Assembly (NCBI GenBank): GCA_016210565.1
Contig: JACQUA010000286.1
Coordinates: forward strand, 28,723-92,722
Reading direction: 5' to 3'
Source: Chloroflexota bacterium
GTDB taxonomy: Bacteria > Chloroflexota > Dehalococcoidia > JACQUA01
DNA: 64,000 nucleotides
The notes under the pieces were generated by a model, which was given only the letters and a program-made list of their open reading frames with translations, had not been told where the DNA came from and did no database searches. Shown in pieces: positions 49,800-57,228 of this stretch. Made by a program: the position numbers and the translations under genes. Each line of letters begins with the position of its first letter. Within the stretch, counting starts at the first letter, position 1.

Positions 49800-51444
49800 C
49801 GAAAACTCTGAAGGCCGCTGTCATCGTGGGGTAGACGTCGCACCGGAAGAGGTATGTTCCCGGTTTGCTCGGGGTGAGGAGCTGATACGTCGTTGTCGAT
49901 GGGCCGGCAATGATTTCTCCTTTGAACACGGGCCTGCTGGCAGAGGCGTCCTCGTAGATGGCGATGTTGTGAGAAGCCGCGTCACGGTTATTGAACGCGA
50001 TTCTGAGGATGGTTGCGGGCGGAACGGTGATCTGGCCCGGACTGAAAGAGAAACCCTGCGCGCTGACATTGATGGCAATTTCCGGCGTTCCCGGCTGGGC
50101 AACGACAGTGGAAATCATGGCCACGACCGGTGGGGTTAGTGGCGTGTGGTCGTTGTTCACCATCTCTGCCGAAAAGGAGTGCCAGCCGGGCGCGACATTC
50201 TTCCAGGTGTAGCTCATCGCAGTGGAAGCGGCATAGGTGCCAGGGCCGGTAACAGCCGGCTTCCCGGGCGTGGTGGGTGCGTCTACATCGATGAAATAAT
50301 GGATGTGTCCTTCCCCCGCCGCATTCTCTTTGCCCAGCTTGTCCGTGAGATTGAATCCGGTGACCTGCAAAGAGACCGTGACGTCCCCTGGCGGGGCTGT
50401 CGAAGTGGCGGTCGGAGAGGTTATTTTGAGGGATGGGGCGGCCACCTGCGGTCCCGTGACCGTAATGCTGACTTTGGCTGTCACCGGCGGGACCAGGGGG
50501 GTGTGATTGTTGTTCACCAGTTCGACGGCAAAGGTGTGACTTCCTGGCGTCACGTTTTGCCACGCATAAGAACCGACGGCGGCCGCGGCATAGGTGCCGG
50601 GAGTGGTGATCGCGGGTTTGTCCGGGGTGGTGGGAGGATCGACGTCCAGGAAATAATGGATATGTCCTTCGCCAGCCATGTTGGGCTGTCCCAGCTTGCT
50701 GACCAAGTTGAAGTTGGAGACATCAACGGTAACCTTCACCCCGGTGGCCGGTAGAGGGCCGGACGGGGAGATGATTCTGACCACTGGCGCCACCGCTGCG
50801 GTGACATTCACCCTGACATCGGCCACGATCGGCGGCGTCAGGGGAGTGTGGTCGTTATTGACAAGCTGGACGGCGAAAACCCGGCCTCCCGGCTTAACAT
50901 TGGTCCAGGTATGAGAGTTGGCGGCGGCGGTGACGTAGGTGCCGGCCGCAGTAGCGGCGCGCTGGCCGGGGGTGGTGGGTGGTTCCACGTCGAGATAGTA
51001 ATGAATGTGGCCCTCGCCGGGGGTCTTGGCGGCGCCGAGCTTGCTGACAATATTGAAGTTGGCCACTTTGACGGAAATCTTGATGTCACCGGCAGGGAGG
51101 TTTTCCAACTCCTTTGGCGACTCGATACTGAGTTCGGGCAGTTTGGCTTCTTGCGGAGTAGGCTTGGGCTTTGGCGCCGGGGTTGTTGGCGCGGTGGTTG
51201 GCGTTGCTGGTTTGGGACTTGGACTGGGACTGGGCACCACGGTTGGTTTGGTGGTGGGGGGAGGCGGCGTGGGCGAAGGAGAGGCCGGAGCGACCGTGGG
51301 TGGGGACGGCGTGGCCGGCGGTGGCGGCGGCTGGGGGCAGGCCGTCAGGACCAGCACCGCCGCCAGAGTGCAGATGACAAACAGGCTTCTGGCGTCAATC
51401 GATACGATCCTTTTCGATCGCTTCCTCGCGATATGCGCTTTCAC
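49786..51444 (-). CDS. Lipoprotein with three DUF4399-like domains and a cupredoxin domain lacking one copper ligand
   Basis: About 552 residues if begun at GTG 51444; no start has a good ribosome site. A signal peptide ends VLTACPQ, then a Pro/Thr-rich stalk follows. Three modules of about 100 residues each contain GEGHIHYYLDV or a variant and VNNDHTPLTPP, the DUF4399 pattern. The C-terminal cupredoxin domain has SHNIAIYED (His ligand) and FRCDVYPTM: Cys and Met are in place, but the second His is Tyr. The tandem paralogue keeps CDVHPAM. The type 1 copper site may therefore be altered or absent. The segment matching the TTG start of the paralogue reads ATCG here, so translation may be weak. 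Confidence 0.82.
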   Translation of the reverse strand: MKAHIARKRSKRIVSIDARSLFVICTLAAVLVLTACPQPPPPPATPSPPTVAPASPSPTPPPPTTKPTVVPSPSPSPKPATPTTAPTTPAPKPKPTPQEAKLPELSIESPKELENLPAGDIKISVKVANFNIVSKLGAAKTPGEGHIHYYLDVEPPTTPGQRAATAAGTYVTAAANSHTWTNVKPGGRVFAVQLVNNDHTPLTPPIVADVRVNVTAAVAPVVRIISPSGPLPATGVKVTVDVSNFNLVSKLGQPNMAGEGHIHYFLDVDPPTTPDKPAITTPGTYAAAAVGSYAWQNVTPGSHTFAVELVNNNHTPLVPPVTAKVSITVTGPQVAAPSLKITSPTATSTAPPGDVTVSLQVTGFNLTDKLGKENAAGEGHIHYFIDVDAPTTPGKPAVTGPGTYAASTAMSYTWKNVAPGWHSFSAEMVNNDHTPLTPPVVAMISTVVAQPGTPEIAINVSAQGFSFSPGQITVPPATILRIAFNNRDAASHNIAIYEDASASRPVFKGEIIAGPSTTTYQLLTPSKPGTYLFRCDVYPTMTAAFRVFVSEY

Positions 51445-51651
51445 CGCAGAGGTCACCGAGGCTCGCAGGAGCGTAGCGACAGGGCTTGTCCCTGTCGTTT
51501 GCCGGCTGATAAACTTGGGTATTGGACATCCGCACCGCTCTGCGAGAGTCCGCAAGGTGGACGAGGGGTGTCGCTACGGTGCCTTTGCGTCCTTTGCGGT
51601 GAAAGCCACGCCTTCTCCGTTAATCATCGTTCAACCATTATCACCTTTGTA
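51445..51651. repeat. Short palindromic repeats between the tandem cupredoxin genes
   Basis: Contains GCGACAGGGCTTGTCCCTGTCG near 51478, a GGGGTGTCGCTACGG unit near 51565 and CTTTGCGTCCTTTGCGGTGA-type sequence. No gene is seen. Confidence 0.6.
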
Positions 51652-53358
51652 TTAGTATCCGCCGCCGCCACCCACACCTCCGTTGCCCATCCCTCCGTTT
51701 GCCGGTGGCGGGGTGGGCTCGGCGCTGGAAACCGTGAACGACCCGGTCATCGCCGGATGGACGTCGCAGCGGAAGTAGTAGCTCCCCGGCTTAGCCGGTG
51801 CGGTGAACTGATAGGCGGTTGTCGATGGCCCGCTGATGATCTGCCCTTTGAAGATCTCCTTGGTATAGGCCGCATCCTCATATACTGCTATGTTATGGGA
51901 TACCGGGTCGCTGTTATTGAACACGACGCTGACATTGGCGCCGGGCGCTACGGAAATGGTCCTGGGGTTGAAGGCAAAGCCCACTGCTGCTATGTTCAGG
52001 CGCACCGACGGTCCTGATGGAACGGGCGTGGCCGGTTTCGGGGTGGCTCCCGGGCCTGTTACGGTCACCGTGATCTTAGCCGTCACCGGTGGGACCAGTG
52101 GGGTATGATTGTTGTTTACGAGCTCCACCGCGAAGGTGTGACTTCCGCCAGCTACGTTCTGCCAGGTGTAGGAATCGGCGGCGGCCGCGGCGTAGGTGCC
52201 GGGAGCGGTGACGGCAGGTTTGTCCGGGGCGGTAGGAGGATCAACGTCCACGAAATAGTGGATGTGACCTTCCCCAGCCACGTTGGGCTGTCCCAGCTTG
52301 TCGGTCAGTTTGAAGTTGGTAAGTTGCACCGAGACTTTCACTGGCCCCGCCGCAACGCTGTCACCCGTCTTAGGGGAGGTTATCGACACGCTGGGGCCTT
52401 CCGACGTGATTTCTATTTCGACGATTGAGACGATGGGGGGAGACAGCGGTGTGTGGTCATTATTGACCAGTTGGGCGCCGAGTTTGTGCCGGCCGGCGGG
52501 GATGGCAGTCCAGGTATGCGAGATCGCGGTACTGGCAGCGTAAGTCCCGGGGGCGGTCACTGCGCGCTGGCCCGGACTGGTAGGCGGGTCGACATCGAGG
52601 TAGTAGTGGATGTGTCCTTCACCCGCTGCGATGGGCTGTCCCAGCTTGTTGACTACGTTGAAGTTGGAAACCTCAACGGTAACCTTGAGATCCCCGGGCG
52701 CCGGGAGACGGCCGGACGGGGAGATGATTTTGACCACGGGCCCGGTCGGGGCCTGGACATTTACCCTGACATCGGCGACGACCGGCGGCGCTAGAGGCGT
52801 GTGGTCGTTATTGACAAGCTGGACGGCGAAAACGCGGCCTCCCGGCTTAACATTGGCCCAGGTATGAGAGTTGGCGGCGGTGGCGGCATAGGTGCCGGCC
52901 GCAGTCACGGCGCGCTGGCCGGGGGTGGTGGGTGGTGCCACGTCGAGATAGTAATGAATGTGACCCTCGCCGGGGGTGTTGGTGGCGCCGAGCTTATTGA
53001 CGATATTGAAGTTGGCCACTTTGATGGAAATCTTGATGTCACCGGCAAGGACGTTCTCCAGCTCCTTTGGCGACTCGATACTGACTTCCGGCAGTTTAGC
53101 TTCTTCCGGAGTGGGCTTGGGCTTTGGCGCCGGCGTTGTTGGGGCGGTGGTTGGCGTCGCTGGTTTGGGGCTCGGACTGGGACTCGGCGCCACAGTCGGC
53201 TTGGCGGTGGGTGGAGGCGGCGCGGGCGAAGGGGAAGCGGGAGAGACCGTGGCGGGGGGTGGCGTGGCCGGCGGCGGTGGCGGCTGGGGACAGGCCGTTA
53301 GGATGACCAGGGCGGCAAGGACCACGATAGCGAGCAGAGCGGATTCTATCTTTTTCAA
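51652..53358 (-). CDS. Lipoprotein with three DUF4399-like domains and a C-terminal cupredoxin domain
   Basis: About 568 residues. The start is best placed at TTG 53358 because AGGAGG lies 6 nt upstream. The layout matches the gene at 49786: lipobox LTACPQ, Pro/Thr-rich stalk with SPSPKPATP, three modules with GEGHIHYYLDV/GEGHIHYFVDV and VNNDHTPL, a short PATPVPSGP linker and a cupredoxin domain. Ligands for a type 1 copper are all present: His in SHNIAVYED and Cys, His and Met in FRCDVHPAM. A Gly-rich tail (GGMGNGGVGGGGGY) closes it. It is probably a cell-surface copper electron-transfer protein. Its promoter carries a PhoB-box-like element. Confidence 0.9.
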   Translation of the reverse strand: MKKIESALLAIVVLAALVILTACPQPPPPPATPPPATVSPASPSPAPPPPTAKPTVAPSPSPSPKPATPTTAPTTPAPKPKPTPEEAKLPEVSIESPKELENVLAGDIKISIKVANFNIVNKLGATNTPGEGHIHYYLDVAPPTTPGQRAVTAAGTYAATAANSHTWANVKPGGRVFAVQLVNNDHTPLAPPVVADVRVNVQAPTGPVVKIISPSGRLPAPGDLKVTVEVSNFNVVNKLGQPIAAGEGHIHYYLDVDPPTSPGQRAVTAPGTYAASTAISHTWTAIPAGRHKLGAQLVNNDHTPLSPPIVSIVEIEITSEGPSVSITSPKTGDSVAAGPVKVSVQLTNFKLTDKLGQPNVAGEGHIHYFVDVDPPTAPDKPAVTAPGTYAAAAADSYTWQNVAGGSHTFAVELVNNNHTPLVPPVTAKITVTVTGPGATPKPATPVPSGPSVRLNIAAVGFAFNPRTISVAPGANVSVVFNNSDPVSHNIAVYEDAAYTKEIFKGQIISGPSTTAYQFTAPAKPGSYYFRCDVHPAMTGSFTVSSAEPTPPPANGGMGNGGVGGGGGY

Positions 53359-53406
53359 TTGCTTCCTCCTCGGTTTTTTGTCAGGCAAGTGGCGCTGATG
53401 GTTGCG

Positions 53407-53462
53407 AGTATAGCGGCAGGTTCATCAAATAGTCATAAAACCCGTCACGGATTAGTTACAAA
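53407..53462 (-). promoter_or_regulatory. Regulated promoter P1, PhoB-box-like element over the -35 position
   Basis: On the minus strand: TTTGTAAC, 14 nt, TTTTATGACTATTT, 14 nt ending CCGC, then TATACT as -10, about 45 nt before TTG 53358. Read on the plus strand the core is AGTCATAAAACCCGTCAC, two GTCA half-sites 11 bp apart as in Pho boxes. The layout matches 42451-42506. The rest of 53463-53678 holds short GCATCGGGG/GGGGTGTCGCTACGG repeats. Confidence 0.7.
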
Positions 53463-53678
53463 TTGGTGAAATCTGAAGCGGGCCGCCCCCCCCAGAAATC
53501 CCCGGTGCGCGGCAACTCCGACACTGGCAGGAGCGTACGCCGCCTGTAGCGACCCGCGATGCATCGGGGTCGTTCGTGGAAGGGAGCCAGCTCTTCGACG
53601 CCCATGGGGGGTGTCGCTACGGGTTTTCCGGTGTTTGAGTGGGACTGGTGTTTTGGGGAGGTTTGACTTATACTTAGC

Positions 53679-54143
53679 TTGGTTCAGTCGGTCATCTGGC
53701 CGGCCGCGCAGGCCGGTCCGGGTCATCCGTTCAGCGCTTGCAAGGAAACGACAACGGACTGGATTGATATCGCCGCGCACTTCTTCAGCAGACCCCTGAC
53801 GGTGTTCATTCTGGTACTGGCGGCGGCCTGCGCCGCGACCATCGTCGTGGGAGCTGTGAGGATGTGGAAGGCATCGCTAAAGTCGCCCCGGGTCGCCCCA
53901 AAGCGCAGCTTCATCAGTCTGTGTGATGGCGATCTGGTCTGGAGCGAGGATACCGGCCTGGCCCGGAAGGGCAGCGGTTTTCTAAGGGTGGCTTCCCCCG
54001 TAGCTATGGTCTATGCTCTCGTTGCTTCCGTCGTCTACGTCTTTGCCATTCCATTCCTGGGTTTCTACACGGTGGGCGGTCTTCTGGCCCGCAAGATAGG
54101 GAAAGTTTTGAGTTTCCCGGAGGGCAAAGAAGTTGAAAAGTAG
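53679..54143 (+). CDS. Membrane protein of unknown function upstream of the 11-haem cytochrome
   Basis: Up to 154 residues; the exact start is unclear (TTG 53679 or a later codon). Hydrophobic segments lie at about residues 40-62 (RPLTVFILVLAAACAATIVV) and 105-132 (ASPVAMVYALVASVVYVFAI). A cytosolic middle of about 40 residues lies between. No haem or cluster motif is present. It overlaps the next gene by 11 nt, so it is probably translated with the cytochrome and may be an accessory subunit. I do not recognise a family. Confidence 0.6.
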   Translation: MVQSVIWPAAQAGPGHPFSACKETTTDWIDIAAHFFSRPLTVFILVLAAACAATIVVGAVRMWKASLKSPRVAPKRSFISLCDGDLVWSEDTGLARKGSGFLRVASPVAMVYALVASVVYVFAIPFLGFYTVGGLLARKIGKVLSFPEGKEVEK

Positions 54144-55461
54144 ACGCCGTGAGTGGGTCACGCGCCGTCTGCCTGTCATCGGTCTCGTAGTAGCAGCGGC
54201 GGCGGTGCTGGTTCTGGGGATCGCGGTCGGACGGGAGACGGCCATCGCCCAGGGGATTCCGGGCATACCTCACGGTGGGGCCGGCCAGGAGCGGTGTCTG
54301 CAATGCCATGTCGCCGGGGGAATCAAACCGGTACCGGGCAACCATGTGGGGTACACGGAGGCGACGTGCCAGGGATGCCACCGTCCGGCGGCGCAGCCGG
54401 CGCCGGCCGGTTCGACCGCCGCGGCTGCACCGGCGGTCCCACCACCCCGGCCCGCCCAGCAGCCACCCGCCGTCCAGCCCGCCGCTGAGGCCTGCCAGAC
54501 CTGTCATGGCCGGCCCGGGCTGAGTTCCAAACTGGCAGGCGGGGAGGAATTGCCTCTCTTCGTGGACTCCGAGCGTTACGGCAGGTCGGTCCACGGCGCG
54601 AACTTTGCCTGCGCGAACTGCCACGACCAGATCTCAGGTTTTCCCCATCCCCCCCTGGGGGCAAAAAGCATGCGCGAATATGCTCTTGCTCAGGGAGAGA
54701 CCTGCCGGAAATGTCACCCCGGGGAATACTCCAGCACCCGCGACAGCGTTCATACCCGGCTTCTGGCCGAAGGCAGGAAGGAAGCCCCGGTATGCAGCGA
54801 TTGCCACGGGTCGCACTACATTCAGGGCAAGCAGTCCAAGACCGAGATATCCCGGACCTGCTCCACGTGTCACAGCAGAGTCTACGGGGGCTATGCGGAT
54901 AGCGTTCACGGCAAGGCCCTCGCGGGGGAAGGCATCAGAGACGTTCCGGTCTGTAGCGATTGCCACAAGTCTCATGACATCAGGGACCCGCGGACTCTCA
55001 CTTTTCACTACCAATCGGTGGATATCTGCGCCGCCTGCCACGCGAGTCCCGAAATAGCTGCCAAATACGGCCTGTCTGCGGACGTGGTCAAGAATTATCT
55101 GCAGGATTTTCACGGCGCCGCGGTGAGCCTCAGACAAAGGGAACTGAAGTCCGAATTGGTCTCCCCGCAGACCTTCGTGCCTGTCTGCACCGATTGCCAT
55201 GGGGTCCATGATATCCGTAGCATCAAGGACCCGGAATCCAGCGTGTTCAAGACCAACCTGATTAAGACTTGCCGCCGGTGTCATCCCGATGCCAGCGATA
55301 ATTTTCCATCTGCCTGGCTTTCTCACTATGAGCCTTCCTGGGACCAGGCCCGGCTTATCTTCGTGGTGCGTTCGGTCTACCGGGTATTCATCCCCTTCGT
55401 TGTCATAGGTCTGGTCCTTCACATAGCTGTGGACCTGTGGAGGGCGGTGAAAAAACGATGA
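54133..55461 (+). CDS. Undecahaem (11 CxxCH) membrane-anchored c-type cytochrome
   Basis: A 442-residue protein from TTG 54133, with GGAGGG upstream. An N-terminal signal/anchor helix is followed by 11 CxxCH sites: CLQCH, CQGCH, CQTCH, CANCH, CRKCH, CSDCH, CSTCH, CSDCH, CAACH, CTDCH and CRRCH. The first two form the CxxCHxxGG..PGNH..CxxCH module shared with other cytochromes here and are followed by a Pro/Ala-rich linker. The other nine resemble cytochromes paired with formate-dehydrogenase-type b subunits. A C-terminal helix (FIPFVVIGLVLHIAVDLW) anchors it again. Its stop overlaps the start of the b-type cytochrome by 4 nt. Confidence 0.92.
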   Translation: MKSRRREWVTRRLPVIGLVVAAAAVLVLGIAVGRETAIAQGIPGIPHGGAGQERCLQCHVAGGIKPVPGNHVGYTEATCQGCHRPAAQPAPAGSTAAAAPAVPPPRPAQQPPAVQPAAEACQTCHGRPGLSSKLAGGEELPLFVDSERYGRSVHGANFACANCHDQISGFPHPPLGAKSMREYALAQGETCRKCHPGEYSSTRDSVHTRLLAEGRKEAPVCSDCHGSHYIQGKQSKTEISRTCSTCHSRVYGGYADSVHGKALAGEGIRDVPVCSDCHKSHDIRDPRTLTFHYQSVDICAACHASPEIAAKYGLSADVVKNYLQDFHGAAVSLRQRELKSELVSPQTFVPVCTDCHGVHDIRSIKDPESSVFKTNLIKTCRRCHPDASDNFPSAWLSHYEPSWDQARLIFVVRSVYRVFIPFVVIGLVLHIAVDLWRAVKKR

Positions 55462-56189
55462 CCCAGAACAACGGCATGGCCCCGGCCCGCCAACCGTCCC
55501 TGCCGGAACCGGAAGTCTCCGACTACCGGAGATTCGATGTCGCCCGGCTTCTGGAGCACTGGGCGGTATTTGTTTCGTTCTACATGCTGGTAGTCACCGG
55601 GGTCGCCCAGAGGTATTACGAGAGCGGTTGGGCGCAGACCATGATTCTAGCTCTTGGTGGGTTTGACAGCACCCGGCTCATCCACCGGATTTTTGGCGTT
55701 CTGTTTGCTGTCAGCTATGGCAACCATTTTGTCCATATCATCTATTCCGTGTTCGTGAGGAGGGCGGTCCTGCCCAGCATGCTTCCGAATTTGAAGGATG
55801 CCAGGGACGCGGCGAGCTACTTGAAGTACTCGCTGGGGATGCCTGCGCCGCTGCCCCGGAGCGGCAGGTACGATTTCAGACAGAAGTTCGAGTACTGGGG
55901 CATGGTCTTTGGAGGACTGGTTATGATCGCCACCGGGATAGTCCTGATTTATCCCGCTGCCGTGACTCTCCTTCTTCCCGGGGTGGTGGTGGCGGCGTCC
56001 AAGGAGTTTCACCGCAACGAAGCGATGCTGGCGTTTCTGACCATCGTGATCTGGCACCTGTACAGCGCTCACCTGAGGCCGGAGGTGTTCCCCCTCGACC
56101 CGGCGATATTTGACGGAAAAATATCGCCGAAACGGATGGAGGAGGAACATCCGCTGGAACTGGAGAAGACGGGCAAACCTGGCGGTTAG
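55458..56189 (+). CDS. Membrane b-type cytochrome (FdnI/cytochrome b561-like)
   Basis: A 243-residue protein from ATG 55458, overlapping the stop of the 11-haem cytochrome gene. Four main hydrophobic segments carry candidate haem-b histidines: LLEHWAVF (about residue 35), RLIHRIFG, NHFVHIIY, EFHRNEA and IWHLYSAH. This is the pattern of formate dehydrogenase gamma/thiosulfate reductase cytochrome b subunits (PF01292-like). With the multihaem partner it would form a quinol:cytochrome c electron conduit in place of a bc complex. No catalytic subunit is present. Confidence 0.9.
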   Translation: MTQNNGMAPARQPSLPEPEVSDYRRFDVARLLEHWAVFVSFYMLVVTGVAQRYYESGWAQTMILALGGFDSTRLIHRIFGVLFAVSYGNHFVHIIYSVFVRRAVLPSMLPNLKDARDAASYLKYSLGMPAPLPRSGRYDFRQKFEYWGMVFGGLVMIATGIVLIYPAAVTLLLPGVVVAASKEFHRNEAMLAFLTIVIWHLYSAHLRPEVFPLDPAIFDGKISPKRMEEEHPLELEKTGKPGG

Positions 56190-56218
56190 GGGGGTGGGGT
56201 TACCGTGGGGCGGAGCCA

Positions 56219-56390
56219 CGTAGGATGGGTTAAGCACAGAGGGGTGGGGGGAACGAGGGTGGCTGTGCCAACCCACCAAGAGGGATTGAAGCTTGCAGAT
56301 TCAACATTAGAAGGTTCCCCACCCCGGTTTCACAGCAATACACGGTGGGTTGGCGTCCCGATGCCATCGGCGCGCTTAGCCCTGCGTGCT
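56219..56390. repeat. MITE-like palindromic element, family R1, copy E
   Basis: Begins GTAGGATGGGTTAAGC and ends GCGCGCTTAGCCCTGCGTGC. Inner CCAACCCACC and GGTGGGTTGGCG arms are present. It overlaps the 3' end of the small gene at 56389 by only 1-2 nt. Confidence 0.7.
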
Positions 56391-56589
56391 ACGGACGAGC
56401 TTCGGAAGCGGCACGGGCTTCTATTGCTTTCCGGCGGAGAGCCGCGCGTATCCGCAGAAAGGCGCCGGCCAGTGTCAGAAGTGGGAAGCCCACGATGAAG
56501 ACCGCGAGCAAACCCAAAATGACTGCCGGCACGCCCCACGCCACCGCGAGCCACAACGCCCTGAGGACGCCGAAGGTATCGCCCTGCAT
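56389..56589 (-). CDS. Small membrane protein of unknown function
   Basis: A 66-residue protein with a good ribosome site (AGGAAGG, 6 nt before ATG 56589). One long hydrophobic stretch (about 10-45: LWLAVAWGVPAVILGLLAV onward) could make two helices, followed by a basic helix (RIRAALRRKAIEARAA). I do not recognise it. It reads against its neighbours and ends at the border of an R1 element. Confidence 0.5.
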   Translation of the reverse strand: MQGDTFGVLRALWLAVAWGVPAVILGLLAVFIVGFPLLTLAGAFLRIRAALRRKAIEARAASEARP

Positions 56590-56755
56590 TTGTGACCTTC
56601 CTTTCGTTCTCTATTGTTGACCGGCCTGCTTTTGCAGGCATTTCGTCCTGCCTCTCCCCGGTCTTCTCACTCCCTGATAACATAATAGCACTCCCTGCTG
56701 GTGGGCGCAACTGCCGTCTTGCCTATGATGACTAGGCAGAAAATACCTAAGCCAG

Positions 56756-56915
56756 GTAGGGTGGGTTAAGCACAGGGGGGTTGTGGCGAAGTCCCGATTG
56801 CATCGGGATGCGAACCCGCCATCGCAAGGGCACAAGAACAAAGCTGTCAAAGCCTACCAGCGGGAATGGTGGGCTCGCGTCCTTATGCCGCGTCGGGACA
56901 CTTAACCCGCCCTAC
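56756..56915. repeat. MITE-like palindromic element, family R1, copy F
   Basis: Begins GTAGGGTGGGTTAAGCACAG and ends CTTAACCCGCCCTAC, with inner GCGAACCCGCC and GGTGGGCTCGC arms. Copies E and F lie 365 bp apart in the same orientation. Confidence 0.8.
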
Positions 56916-56988
56916 GGCTGGGGTTCCGAATGGGTAGAAGGTGGTGTGTCCATAATACTCAATCATGTCCAACATTGTACACTGCGGT

Positions 56989-57017
56989 TGACAGCAAAAA
57001 GACCCCATGATATAATG
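56989..57017 (+). promoter_or_regulatory. Consensus sigma-70 promoter for the cytochrome/FeS/NrfD operon
   Basis: TTGACA and TATAAT, both perfect, are exactly 17 bp apart. Transcription would start near 57024, leaving a leader of about 205 nt. Confidence 0.85.
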
Positions 57018-57023
57018 CCGACT

Positions 57024-57228
57024 GTACCTGTGACGGGCGATATTATGGCCTGTGAGAATGGACAAAACGCCCTGGTGGTGAGGTGCGCCATACCCGTTGA
57101 CGGCTTTACCAGAGGCCGAGCCTGCCGGTCCGCGAACCGGGGGAAGGATCCATGTAACTTGAGCTAAGCCGGAAAAATCTCCGAAGGTTGGGGCCGGGGG
57201 ACCCAGCAAAAGAAAGAGGGCTTGCCAA
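57024..57228 (+). other. Long structured 5' leader of the cytochrome operon
   Basis: No gene fits here. At least four stems can be drawn: GGGCG/CGCCC (57036-57072), CTGGT/ACCAG (57072-57112), CCGGT/ACCGG (57125-57140) and GTTGGG/CCCAGC (57187-57207). The segment GCGAACCGGGGGAA recalls a box of the c-di-AMP (ydaO-type) riboswitch, but other conserved boxes of that class are missing. It is a candidate regulatory RNA of unknown class. Confidence 0.35.

Noticed and set aside
53445..53780. 111-codon minus-strand frame
   Set aside because: It spans promoter P1 and short dispersed repeats; no coding features.
56781..57167. 128-codon plus-strand frame upstream of the cytochrome operon
   Set aside because: It starts in an R1 element and crosses a perfect promoter; translation (NPPYGW-type) is typical of that repeat family.
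57024..57228. c-di-AMP (ydaO-type) riboswitch
   Set aside because: Only one box resembles the class; the GGGGUGAAU-like and CCGUCAGCUAAC-like boxes in the right order are not found. Kept only as an unclassified structured leader.
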